A stretch of DNA of 64,000 nucleotides from Akanthomyces muscarius (lineage: Eukaryota; Ascomycota; Sordariomycetes; Hypocreales; Cordycipitaceae). The translations under genes were made by a program, and so were the position numbers. Of the stretch, positions 34,602 to 44,910 are shown piece by piece. The notes below the pieces were generated by a model. That model did no database searches. It saw only the letters and a list, made by a program, of their open reading frames with translations, and was not told the origin of the DNA. The stretch covers positions 620,001 to 684,000 of the forward strand of contig NW_026611615.1 of NCBI RefSeq assembly GCF_028009165.1. The letters run 5' to 3'. Position 1 is the first letter of the stretch. Each line of letters opens with the position of its first letter.

Positions 34602-36094
34602 GATGAAAGAATGGTGCCAGTGTTACGTAGCTGTTCTAACTTCGTGTTGAAGGTTTTTCTCGGCTATTGTGCTCAGCATTCAGTATGTCTGCCAGCAGAC
34701 ACTTTGCGCCTATTGCAGTATATCGCCGCTATGATGAGACAAAAGAGTAGATTATGAAGACAGATAAAATTTGAGCCTTGAGGCAGATTATTAAAGCAGG
34801 GCTAATTCATGGGAGGAAGAGCTAATGAGCCAACTAGTCCTTCAAATCCAGTTAGCCCGGTGCTGACGGATTTTGATGACAGAAGATGAGTCGACGTGCA
34901 TCAGATGGTCCACAGAAGCCGAATCTTGTCCGCCAGATGCAGCCATTGACAGCCACGCAAGGGATTCTGTGCCACTTGCCACGGCTGCGGCTCCCGCCAC
35001 TCCACGTCCAGGCCGATCATTTACGTATCCACCGCCTGTGCTAGCTCGTCGAGTCTCCGCCGCGGTTGGCCGACATGGCCTGTTCCCGACCGTCAGGGAT
35101 CACTGCGCGATCAGTAGCTAAGTTACATGTTGCTCAAATATTTCCCGACCGGCGTGGAGGAGCAGCCAAGTGCGAGATCTGCTCATGAGAGCTTGGGCAG
35201 GAGCGGGGTGAGCATCATTGTCAATTCGAGGCAGGACTAAAGCCTCGAAAATGAGCGAGGGCTGTGGGCGGATGAGCCCGAATCACGCGGAATCAAAAGA
35301 AAAAGATTGTAGTGTTACACTGATTTTGTAATGAGAACTGCAGTCTGACACGCAGTCGTAGAACAACTGGACTAGCGTCGCAGTACCCTGCACACACCAC
35401 CAGTGAATACACTCCGTAATAATATGCTATGCTTATTTCCAAGGTTTAGGATTAAAATTCTGATGTGCTCTAACCTCAGTGGTGCCCGTGTCTATCTCGA
35501 TACTTTGGTGGCAAGATTTCCATGGCATTTGAACAGACACGGCGCTCCTATCCTTTCGTTTTTGCTCTTTGTGGTGCCTAGAATTGATCTACTGTTATCG
35601 TCCTTTATTTCTCTCCATTGGTACCGGCCCGCACTCTAACATCTGTGCATACAAGCACGTGCATTGTACCCTGCTTTTCACTTTTCCTCTTTTGCCTTGG
35701 AACGCTTTTTTTCATCTAGTTGGCCGATTCGACTTGCTGTCTCAAGCGCATTTATTCACGCGACATCCAATTGGTCGTGCAGCCTATTCACATGCGATGC
35801 CGACGATGGAAGGTGGCGCCTTGCACGGAGCATTTTGCTTTTGCTATTGGCACCGCAGGCTCCATTTCTATGGCTTGCCAGAAAAGGTGCCAGAGCATGA
35901 CTACTACATAAATATGCGAGACGGATACATGATGAAATGATGAAACTAAGAACCGACGGCTTAGGCCAGCTGTATGGCGACGAATCAATCGAGGAAATGA
36001 TTCCCCGGAATCCTAGTTCTTTGACTGCCTCTCGACAATTGAGCGGCTCATCTGAAGTTAGTCGTAGGGTAGCCGATGGAGGCAGTCATAGGAT

Positions 36095-36112
36095 TCCACT
36101 AACGTTAGTGGA
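36095..36112. promoter_or_regulatory. 18-bp perfect palindrome
   Basis: TCCACTAACGTTAGTGGA is its own reverse complement. It lies about 830 bp upstream of the GPI-protein gene. It could be the binding site of a dimeric regulator, or a chance palindrome. Confidence 0.4.
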
Positions 36113-36865
36113 TGCTTTCGCAGTCCCATTACGCCTAACTGGTATGCAATGTCTTGCACTCGCACGCGTTAGCATCAGGCGAGTTATGTGCCCAAAAAAA
36201 TTTCCCTGGCAATAGTTAGTAGCTTGAGATACTTTAACCAAATCTCCGAAAAACGGTAGTCAAATTTTGGCGCTTCTTCTGGCCTGCATTGCCAGCACGC
36301 ACCCGTTGTCTCCTGCATCGCCTCAAGTGCATTTGTAAGGAGTGGGGACCTGGAGCTAGAGATCCGAATGTGATCAGCCGTCCTCCGACAAACCGACCAC
36401 CGTACGGCTCTAAACAAGACTGCATTCCGAGACTTGACTTCCAGAGTGCTCGAGAGGCTCGCCCAAGCATTGCGCATGTATGGTCTAGTATTGGTACAAG
36501 TGCTAGGCTAATTCCTATATGAAGACAACGTAAGAGGCCTGCTCATTTCTTCTCTCGAGGAGTCGGTAAATCGAGGCTGTTATCAAACGACAGCCAGAAA
36601 TATGCATCCAGAGCACGGCGATTTGAGCAGAAATTAAATGGGAAAGAGTAGAAGAGGGCAGCCGCGAATCCGTGTTGTCTTGAAGAGCATTCCAAGCTCG
36701 CGTCATGGTTATGGTTGCGGGTGTAGATCGGAAACTAGCTAACGGTGCGCAGGTATCTGGATCTGGAAGACAGTGGAGCATAACAACCGGCTGAGCGCAG
36801 AAAGTCATCTGGCTATACCAGGTCTCAGACGGTTTTGCAACAGTGCATTGAATGGCAGCGCGGTC

Positions 36866-36873
36866 TATAAAAG
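36866..36873 (+). promoter_or_regulatory. TATA box of the cysteine-rich GPI-protein gene
   Basis: TATAAAAG lies 66 bp upstream of the ATG at 36939, a suitable distance for a short 5' UTR. A strong TATA box suggests an inducible, highly expressed gene. Confidence 0.6.
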
Positions 36874-36938
36874 GGAGGTAATGCCACTCCTCCGATAAGG
36901 GTTTCCTGAAAGTTAGCAACCTCATCCAATCCATCACA

Positions 36939-37664
36939 ATGAGAACCTCTACCGTCTTCACCATCGTTTCTGGCATCGCCGCCGTCTCCGCTGCCGATTG
37001 TGCGGGACCCGGCGATTACGATAGCCAGGGCCGCTACTCTTGCAACCCTGCTACCCAGTACCCCAACGGTCAGACCTGCAAGACCATTGACGGATGCCCT
37101 CTGCTTTGCGACGCCAACGGCGCTCCTATCATGAAGGGTAGTGGTATGACCACTAGCTCCACTGCCCAGCCCACCTCGACTTGCGTTGCCGGTGGTAGCT
37201 ATGACAGCAAGGGCCGCTACTCATGCAACCCGGCTCATCAGTACCCCAATGGGCAGACCTGCAAGACTATTGATGGCTGCCCTGTGCTTTGTGATAGCAA
37301 TGGCACTCCCATCATGAGCACCACCACCTCTGGTGCTCAGCCCACTTCGACCAACCCCGCCAACAAGTGCGCCGGCGCCGGCGACTATGATAGCAAGGGT
37401 CGCTACTCGTGCAATCCTGCTCACCAGTACCCCAATGGGCAGACATGCAAGACCATTGACGGCTGCCCTCTGCTCTGTGATGCCAGCGGCAAGCCCATCA
37501 CGAAGACCGATAACAACGGGAACAACGGTAATGGTAACAACGGCAACAACGGAAACAATGGTAACAACGGCCAAACTACCAGCATGCCCGTCGTTACCGC
37601 CGGTGGTTCAGTTCTCAAGGGCGGCATGTCACTTATTGCTGCTGCCTTGGCCGCTCTCTTTTAA
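36939..37664 (+). CDS. Secreted GPI-anchored protein with three near-identical cysteine-rich repeats
   Basis: Single-exon gene for a 241-aa cell-surface protein. A signal peptide of about 18 residues (MRTSTVFTIVSGIAAVSA) is followed by three copies of a unit of about 45 residues. Each contains C-x-G, YDSxGRYSCNPA, QYPNGQTCKTIDGCP, LLCD and a closing G-x-PI. Each unit has five cysteines, 15 in all. Ser/Thr/Gln-rich linkers with likely O-glycosylation separate the units. A spacer of NGNNGNNGNNG repeats leads to a hydrophobic C-terminal tail (GGMSLIAAALAALF) typical of a GPI-attachment signal. I do not recognise the repeat as a named domain. Copies 2 and 3 are almost identical at DNA level, indicating recent duplication. 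A role at the wall surface, in adhesion or as an effector-like protein is possible. A TATA box lies upstream. Confidence 0.87.
   Translation: MRTSTVFTIVSGIAAVSAADCAGPGDYDSQGRYSCNPATQYPNGQTCKTIDGCPLLCDANGAPIMKGSGMTTSSTAQPTSTCVAGGSYDSKGRYSCNPAHQYPNGQTCKTIDGCPVLCDSNGTPIMSTTTSGAQPTSTNPANKCAGAGDYDSKGRYSCNPAHQYPNGQTCKTIDGCPLLCDASGKPITKTDNNGNNGNGNNGNNGNNGNNGQTTSMPVVTAGGSVLKGGMSLIAAALAALF
36997..37500 (+). repeat. Three tandem coding repeats in the GPI-protein gene
   Basis: The block GGCCGCTACTC/GGTCGCTACTC recurs at about 37,030, 37,210 and 37,399. Each copy is followed by AACCCxGCTxxxCAGTACCCCAA and GGTCAGACCTGCAAG or GGGCAGACxTGCAAG. Spacing is about 180-190 bp. Confidence 0.85.
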
Positions 37665-38083
37665 GTGCGTAGCCAGCAGCCACCACCGACGTGTTGAATG
37701 TCACAACGGTTCATCTTAAATTGATAATTAATAACAATCTAAAAAACCACTCAACGGAATTCCTGCGTTTGATCAGGCCTTCCGATCGCGTGAATTGCCA
37801 AGCCTTGAACTAGCATGCCCCTACCGAGTTAGGCCGATCTCCGGTGTGAGCGTCCGTAGTTATAATGCGATGGTAGCGTACCAGTCAAAAAGTATCTCGC
37901 ATATAGTTTCTATGAGAAGAGTAGGTAGGTAGATTAATACTAAAATGTATTCATTTCATCATGTGCCAAGGTTTGATCTAGTATGCCCTTTTTTTTTCGC
38001 TGCACTAATTCATAAACGAATATATGCTTTAGATGATTCCTACAGTGAAGGAGCAGCTGCGCGAAGCAACCGGGATGGCTGCC
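37665..38083. other. Convergent 3' intergenic region
   Basis: The 419 bp lie between the stops of the GPI-protein gene and the sulfatase gene. A/T-rich patches suit 3' processing. Nothing else is seen. Confidence 0.6.
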
Positions 38084-39478
38084 TCAGTAGTTGTGACCAT
38101 GCATTTCCATGAATTTCTTTTTCTGCGGGTCTTCCGGCGCTGGAAAGTTTACCAAACTTCTTTCTAGATCAGTCCGTAGTCTCTCCATTGGCTGGAGAAC
38201 CCATCTATTGGCCGTGGCAACGTCACTCTCTTCCTTGGGGTCGCGAATCAGGTTGAACAGATAGGGCGACTCAAGCTTGCCCTTGGATTCATTGACAGCC
38301 GGCGACCAAATCAGATGCATTTTCCAGTCTCTCCACTTTAGCGCAAAAAGATCATTTTTTATGTAAAAGCAGAACCCTTCGCGGGGACAGCGAACCGTTG
38401 TGGGGTTTTTGAAGAATTCGGTCTGGTCAACGCCGTCGATTGGCCTATCGCTGGGCGGACGGCCACCTGCAATGGAAAGGAGCGTGGAAAATATATCCGT
38501 GACATGTACAATCTCGTTAGATACGAAGCCCGGTTGAACCTGACCGGGCCAACGAATGATAAAGGGAACCCGGAGGCTGCCCTCCATGGCAGTATGGTAG
38601 GTACCTGTCCATGGCCCAGCAGTACCTCGCCAGGGCTCCCTGAACTCTGGCCCGTTATCAGATGCAAATATCACCAGGGTATTCTCACGTAGCCCAAGCT
38701 CGTCGATATGATCGAGAATCTGACCCACGCGATAGTCCATCTCTGCAAGAGAGTCTGAGAAAAAGCCTTTACCGGTTTTCCCATCAAAGTCCTTGTGTGG
38801 CAGTGTGGGGAAGTGGAGATGCACGAGCGGGTGATACAAGAAGAAAGGTTCCTTCTTTCGCACCTGTCTGTTCAGCCAGTCTTTGGACTTTTCCACGAGC
38901 ATCTCGTCAATCAGGCGACGTTGCTCGATGTCATAGATTTTGACGTTCTCGGACTCCTGTCCTGCGATACCATTCATGATGTAGGGGAGCTGAGCCACAC
39001 TTGGGTCGAACCCGAGGGAGCTTGTAAATTGCGTCTCGTCGCTCGTGCGAGGGATGCCAAACCATTCATCGAAGCCGCGGTCTGACGGGTACCGACCCTG
39101 CACATCGCCCAGGTGCCATTTTCCATGGTGCGCAGTCGCATAGCCTTGCTCCTTCAGCCGTTCAGCTAGCGTGATCTCATAGGGAGCGAGGCCCTGCGGG
39201 AACCCTGCTGGGACGGCTTGTAAACAGCCAGTTCGAATAGGGTGACGCCCTGTCATGAGAGCAGAACGAGTTGGGACGCAGTCGCTCTCCACGTTGAAGT
39301 TTTGCAGCTTTAGCCCCTCCGAGGCGAGGCGATCGATTCGAGGCGTCGCGGCACCAACCAAAGTCCCTCCACCATAGCAGCCGAGCTCACCCCATCCTAG
39401 ATTATCTGCTAAAATGAAGACAATGTTCGGCTTGGAAGATGTAGCATGAGCGGGCTGTGGCAGCTTGCGGAGAACCAT
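38084..39478 (-). CDS. Type-I arylsulfatase, Cys-type
   Basis: Sulfate-ester hydrolase of 464 aa from one uninterrupted reading frame. The active-site signature C-x-P-x-R is at residues 67-71 (CVPTR, then SALMTGR); this Cys must be oxidised to formylglycine. Metal-binding residues are in ILADNLGWGELGCYGGG (Asp25/Asn26) and FASDNGPEF (Asp274/Asn275). Lys120 and His122 lie in HHGKWHLGD. Conserved ADNLGxGELG, FNVESDCVPTRSALMTGRHP and YHPLVHLHFP strings match a subgroup I know mainly from bacteria. Together with the absence of introns this hints at horizontal origin, to be tested by phylogeny. There is no signal peptide, so a cytosolic enzyme is predicted. Maturation would need either an FGE-type or anSME-type activity. 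A TIR element starts 166 bp upstream of the ATG. Confidence 0.9.
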   Translation of the reverse strand: MVLRKLPQPAHATSSKPNIVFILADNLGWGELGCYGGGTLVGAATPRIDRLASEGLKLQNFNVESDCVPTRSALMTGRHPIRTGCLQAVPAGFPQGLAPYEITLAERLKEQGYATAHHGKWHLGDVQGRYPSDRGFDEWFGIPRTSDETQFTSSLGFDPSVAQLPYIMNGIAGQESENVKIYDIEQRRLIDEMLVEKSKDWLNRQVRKKEPFFLYHPLVHLHFPTLPHKDFDGKTGKGFFSDSLAEMDYRVGQILDHIDELGLRENTLVIFASDNGPEFREPWRGTAGPWTGTYHTAMEGSLRVPFIIRWPGQVQPGFVSNEIVHVTDIFSTLLSIAGGRPPSDRPIDGVDQTEFFKNPTTVRCPREGFCFYIKNDLFALKWRDWKMHLIWSPAVNESKGKLESPYLFNLIRDPKEESDVATANRWVLQPMERLRTDLERSLVNFPAPEDPQKKKFMEMHGHNY

Positions 39479-39643
39479 TTTGACAAGATCCTAGATAGAG
39501 TTTGCGAGACACAGGAAGGATTTCACCAGGATGACATTACTAGGAACGGAGGTAAGCAGGCATGTAACACAAGAGCTGCTTGACTATTTATACTACGTCG
39601 GATTTCGCAGATGTGGGGCGACGCAACGGAATTGAAGCCACTA
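39479..39643 (-). promoter_or_regulatory. Short sulfatase promoter abutting a transposon
   Basis: Only 165 bp separate the sulfatase ATG from the left end of the TIR element. A TATTTATACTA block at about 39,583 could serve as a TATA-like element in either direction. Promoter elements further up would have to lie in or beyond the element. Confidence 0.45.
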
Positions 39644-39690
39644 ACGTCGGCCACCCACTTCTTGGCCCTACCCACATCTCGGCAGCGTTT
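39644..39690 (+). repeat. Left terminal inverted repeat of the TIR element
   Basis: About 47 bp matching the right end in inverse orientation. It includes GGCCCTACCCACATCT and GGCAGCGTTTT. Confidence 0.9.
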
Positions 39691-40430
39691 TTACACTAAA
39701 AGTACCACTTTTTACCCACCTACCCTAAGCCCACTTTTTATATATAAAGTAAATAATATTATTAGTTAATTTCTTTTTATATATTTCTATATAATCTACC
39801 TTTTTTATACTTAGACTAAATTCTCCTAAATAGTAATAATTCTTTTAAAATAGAAAAATAAAGTGTTAAAATTTAAATATAAAGTACTAAGAGATCTTAA
39901 TACTTTTATTTTTTATCTAACTATTTAATATATTTATATATAATATTTAAAAAATTATAGATAATTAGATAAAAATATGTATTATAAAGACTATTAATAA
40001 ATAGTCTTTTTATTTTATAAATATAAAGATATTTAAGAAAATCTAAAAAAGAGAGTAAAAAAGAGAGTAAAAAAGAATTTAAAAAAAGTACTTAATATTA
40101 TACTATTATTTAACTTTTATTAAAAATAAAATAAAATCCTTTCTATATATATTATAAGTAAAAAAGTTTTATATAATTATTTTATAAAGATTATATATTT
40201 ATTAAAGAAGATATTTAAAAAATAAAGATAAAAATAAAATAGGTAGAATAACTAGTAGATTATTCTCCTTAACTTTAAAAATCTTTTTAAAAATAACTAT
40301 CTTATAGAAAATAATTATACTTTTATATAGTAAATACTAAGTTAGAAACTATATTATCTTTATTTTAGTATATTTTAGTTTTCTATAGTAGCTATAATAT
40401 AGCTAGATTAAAAGTGTGTGTTTTGGTGTA

Positions 40431-40477
40431 AAACGCTGCTAAGATGTGGGTAGGGCCAAGAAGTGGGTGGCTGACGT
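40431..40477 (-). repeat. Right terminal inverted repeat of the TIR element
   Basis: Inverse partner of 39644-39690. It shows AG where the left end has GG, and TTAGCAGCG where the left end has TCGGCAGCG. Confidence 0.9.
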
Positions 40478-40479
40478 TA

Positions 40480-40783
40480 CGTGGTGTTCTTCAGCCGCTA
40501 AAATTGATCCTTAAGAAGTAGCCCAAAGACAAGGTAGGCAAGTGTACTACTAGTAGTTTGGTGGCATTTTTCTAGGCGGCCCTGCTTATGCTCTTTCTCG
40601 CTACCGTGAGAAACATGGGTTTATTAAGACTCACATAGTTCGCATGTGTGTAGCGACCTAGAACCAAAGCTATGAGCAGAAGGAGGTTTTAGAGAAAAAA
40701 AAGTCCTCGGCGTCATTTTTTGAGGCACTCGTTGCAGGTGGTTGATATTATAGTGCTACCAGCGCGACTTCGCTTAGATTGTC
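40480..40783. other. Normal-composition spacer between the TIR element and the AT-rich block
   Basis: About 300 bp of ordinary composition with no gene recognised. It ends abruptly at TGTTAGAATTATAAGG (40784), which has the look of an LTR start. Confidence 0.6.
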
Positions 40784-41094
40784 TGTTAGAATTATAAGGG
40801 ATTCAATTTATATAATATATATTATAAGGGTCTAGTAGTAGTAGTTAAAAGCTACTTAATTAATTAAAGTAATTATAATCTATTATAGAAGATTTAAGCT
40901 AGCTAAAAGTGGGTCTATTATAGATTTAAACTAATAAAAGCCTTATATTTAGTAATTATAGTTAGTAGTTATAATACTAATAGTTTTTATTTTATCTTAT
41001 TAGTTATAATATATATTTTATATATTATTAGTTTTATAGTTTTATATTAGCTTTATAATCAAGTCTTTTATTAGTTTTATTATTATTATTATTA

Positions 41095-41277
41095 TGTTAA
41101 CTAAACTTAATCTATTTAATACTTTTATAAAAAAAAAAAAGGAAAAACTAGAGTACTTAAAAGAAAACCTTTACTTTTATTTATTTTTTAATTCTAGTTT
41201 AATTTAATATATAAGTAAAGCTACTATAAAGTATTTCTTTTAATATTTTTAAATACTATCTTTAATATAATTAATAA
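41095..41277 (+). repeat. LTR-like repeat, copy A
   Basis: Starts TGTTAACTAAACTTAATC and includes GGAAAAACTAGAGTACTTAA (about 41,141). It aligns over about 185 bp with the reverse complement of 45,422-45,604; differences are mostly G-to-A and C-to-T on this copy. It is preceded by an (ATT)n run. Confidence 0.7.
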
Positions 41278-42947
41278 ATAAGTAATATAAATAAGTAAAT
41301 AGTATATCTTTACTAACTTTTTAACCTTTAATTATAAATAATTTAACTATAATATTAATAAATATTTAAAACTAATTAAAATCCTTTTTTTTACTAACTT
41401 TTATATTTATAATATAAATATATATATTATATTTAATTTAACTATATATACTATATTATTAACTATATATTTTAATCTTTATTTTATAATAACTATAAGT
41501 TTATATTTTATTCTTATTTAACTATTTATATTTATTTACTTTTTTAAATCTCTTATATCTTATATAAAAAGAGATCTTTTAGTTTATAGTTTTATTTTTT
41601 TAACTTATTAGTACTTACTAATTCGCTTATTTATAACTTTAAAACTTTATATTTAAATATATAAAAATATAACTTTATATATAATAACTATTATATCTTT
41701 TTTAAAACTATTAAATATATTAAGACTTTTAGTTAAAAAGCTATTTAAATAATTAATAATTTATTTTTTTAAAATTAAAGACTATAAAATTACTTTATTT
41801 ATTACATTTAATATTTAAAAGATTTAAAATTTAGTTAATTTTAGATATAAGTTTAAAAGACTTAATATTATAAATTTAAGTTTTAAAATAAAAATAACCT
41901 TTTTAGAATTAAAAAAGGTAATTTTAGTATTTTAAAAACTACTTTAAATATTTTCTTTTATAATAAACTTATTAAAAGTATTAAAAAAAGTAAAAAAAGT
42001 CTTTTTTAATAATATATATAATATTAGTTTTTATAAAATCTTTAATTTATTATTTATAAGTTTTTTTAAATAAACTAAAATAATTAATATTTAAAAGTTA
42101 GAGTATAAAATAATTAATAAGTAAGTTATTTAAATAAGTAAGTTTATTTATATTCTCTAATATTTTACCTTTTAATTATTTATAACTTAATTATAATATA
42201 AAAAATAATTTAAAATTAATTAAAATTCTTTTTTTTACTAATATTTATATTTATAATATAAATATATATATTATAATTAATTTAACTATATATATTATAT
42301 TATTAATTATATATTTTAATTTTTATTTTATAATAACTATAAGTCTATATTTTATTTTTTATTTAACTATTTATATTTATTTACTTTTTTAAAACCTTTA
42401 TATTTTATATAAAAAAAGATCTTTTATTTTATAGTCTTATTTTTTTAACCTATTAGTACTTACTAATTAGCTTATTTATAACTTTAAAGTCTTATATTTA
42501 AATATATAAAAATATAACTTTATATATAATAACTATTATATTATTTTTAAAACTATAAAATATATTAAAACTTTTAGTTAAAAAACTATTTAAATAATTA
42601 ATAATTTTTTTTTTAAAATTAAAGACTAAAAAACTATTTTATTTATTATACTTAATATTTAAAAGACTTAAATTTAAGCTAATTTTAAATATAAGTTTAA
42701 AAGATTTAGTATTATAAACTTAAATTTTAAAATAAAAATAACCTTTTTAGGATTAAAAGGGGTAGTTTTAGTACTTTAAAACTACTTTAAATATTTTCTT
42801 TTATAAACTTATTAAAAGTATTAAAAAATATAAAAAAGAAGTTTCTTTTAGTAATATATATAATATTAACTTTTATAAAATCTTTAATTTATTACTTATA
42901 AGTCTTTTTTAGTAAATTAAAATAATTAATATTTAAAAGTTAAAATA
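41255..42947. repeat. Two tandem copies of an approximately 844-bp AT-rich unit
   Basis: Unit 1 (about 41,255-42,104) and unit 2 (about 42,105-42,947) align along their whole length. For example TTATATTTATAATATAAATA starts at 41401 and 42245. Both also share AGTACTTACTAATT, a TTTTTAGxATTAAA block and AATAATTAATATTTAAAAGT at the end. No coding sense was recognised. Confidence 0.8.
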
Positions 42948-43544
42948 TATAAGAAAAATATATAGGTATATAAAGAATAATAATATTCTTTTTTTAATAA
43001 AGAAGCTTAAAGGTAGTTAAATAATAACTTTTATAGCTATTTAAAATTAAAAAGTAATAATTACTCTTTTTTTAATCTTTTATATATTTATTAAAATACT
43101 TAATATAATTTATATTAATTTTATTTATTATTTAGCTATTTAAACTTATATTAATATATTAATTTAAAAGTAGATATTTATTTTTATATTAAAATATAAT
43201 ATATTTTTAACTTTTTACTATTATATATAATAATATTAAGTTTTAAGAATTTACTATTTAAATTATAATAACTTATTTTTTATTACTAAATTATATTACT
43301 TTTACTTTTCTAACTTAATTAAAGCTTATAATAATTATTTTTATTATAATAAAGCCTATTATAAACCTAGTTTTTTTTAAATTATTAATATTAGACTTTA
43401 TAATACTATATTTTATAATTATATTCTTTAAAAGTATAACTAATTATAAATAATAATTAAATTTTTATATTTAACCTTTTAATAATTATATCTTTATTAA
43501 AAATATATAATAAACTTTAATTATTATTATATAAGGTTTTTTAT

Positions 43545-44385
43545 TTAATATACTTTAATATATTTATTATTATATTTAATAAGTAGTTAATTTATTATAT
43601 TTTTTATATTTATATATTAAAAAAGAAGTCTTTATAAATCTAACTAAAAAATATATTTTATTATAACTCTTATTTTTAAATTAATAAGTTTTTTTAAATT
43701 AGGTATAAAGTTATATTATATAACTTAACTATTATATTAGTTATAAATAGTTATTTAAAGTATATTATAGATTAATATAGCTTTTTTATAACTTAGCTTT
43801 AAGTCTTTTTTAAGAGCTTAAAGGATAAAAATAATATTTACTTTTTTTAAAGGGATTTCTATAAATTATTATTAAGTAATAAAAGTAATAAGGTAAAAAG
43901 TACTAAAAACTAGATAGAGTAGGCAACTTATTTATCTAGGTAACTTACTTATTAACTATATTACTTAATATACTTTAATATATTTACTATTATATTTAAT
44001 TAGTAGTTAATTTACTATATTCTTTATATTTATATATTAAAAAGGAAGACTTTATAAATCTAGTTAGAGAATATATTTTATTATAACTCTCTCTTTTAAA
44101 TTAGTAAGTTTTTTAAGTTAGTAATATAATTATATTATAAGTTTTAGTTATTATATTAGTATTAAATAGTTATTATAAGGATATTATAAATCTTTATTAT
44201 TTTATAAATACTTAATTTAAGTGATTTGTTATTAGTAGATAAAGTAAGAATTATATTACCTTTTATAAAAGTGTTCTCTATAAGTTATTATTAAGTAATT
44301 ATAATATAAAGATAAAAGTTAGTATTTTATAGTAAAAGTGTGCTACTTACTTATTTATACTACTTATTTATTAACTATATTATAT
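43545..44385. repeat. Two direct repeats at about 420-bp spacing
   Basis: TTAATATACTTTAATATATT occurs at 43545 and 43965. Each is followed by similar sequence: GTAGTTAATTTA, a TATATTAAAAAGGAAG-type block, and CTTTATAAATCTA. The second copy runs into a partial third copy of the 844-bp unit. Confidence 0.7.
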
Positions 44386-44588
44386 ATAATATAGTTAATA
44401 AGTAAATTACTAAAATAAGTAAGTTATTTATATTCTCTAACTTTTTACTTTTTAATTATTAATAACTTAACTATAATATAAAATAATATCTAAAAATTAA
44501 TTAGAATTCTCTTTTTTATTTATATTTATATCTATAATATAAATATATATATTATAACTAGTCTAACTATTTATACTATATTACTAAT
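44385..44588. repeat. Truncated third copy of the 844-bp unit
   Basis: AAGTTATTTATATTCTCTAAC and TTATATCTATAATATAAATA (44526) match the first 200 bp of the unit. Similarity stops at 44588, where a GC-rich segment begins. Confidence 0.7.
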
Positions 44589-44910
44589 TAGGGTGGCTTA
44601 GTACCACCCTAGTGCCTAGAGGGGCCCGAGCTAGGGGGGGGAGCGGGGGAGGGGGCTTATTAGCGCCAGCGTTAATAGCGGACTAGGAACGGTTAACTAC
44701 TAACCTCACACCGGGCCTAATATAGCGCCGGACTTACTATATTATAATTAGACTTAGCGAATTACGTTTTATTTTATTTCTACCTTAAGAAGTTAGTATA
44801 AGGGAGCCCTAGGGTTATACTAGAGGCGGGTATAGGGAGTAAGGAAGGAGGGACGTATAGAAGGCGGCGTAGTGGTAGGTAGATCTATTAATAGGTTAGT
44901 AGGGACCTTA
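44589..44910. other. GC-rich island with hairpin and G-quadruplex potential
   Basis: The island begins with a perfect 7-bp-stem hairpin (AGGGTGG, loop CTTAGTA, CCACCCT; 44590-44610). Four G-runs follow within 44621-44655 (4, 8, 5 and 5 Gs). Composition stays mixed until about 44,910. No gene was recognised; it may be the end of an inserted element that escaped part of the RIP. Confidence 0.6.

Larger units (their letters stand above)
34602..36938. promoter_or_regulatory. Divergent promoter region (MCT-like carrier / cysteine-rich GPI protein)
   Basis: The 2.34-kb region has only short ORFs without family resemblance, for example around 35,570-35,940. Two features stand out: an 18-bp perfect palindrome at 36095-36112 and a TATAAAAG box at 36866-36873, 66 bp before the ATG of the GPI-protein gene. 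Confidence 0.5.
39644..40477. mobile_element. Non-autonomous TIR DNA transposon (MITE-like), RIP-mutated
   Basis: 834-bp element with inverted ends. The left end starts ACGTCGGCCACCCACTTCTT, and the reverse complement of the right end starts ACGTCAGCCACCCACTTCTT. They match over about 47 bp with three differences, all C-to-T or G-to-A type, and weakly for 20 bp more. Both sides carry TA (39642-39643 and 40478-40479), the target duplication of Tc1/mariner-pogo (Fot-like) elements. The interior is extremely AT-rich with no reading frame, so it depends on a transposase elsewhere. Confidence 0.9.

Noticed and set aside
35569..35940. 123-codon ORF upstream of the GPI-protein gene
   Set aside because: No domain, and overlapping ORFs in other frames of similar length; consistent with chance.
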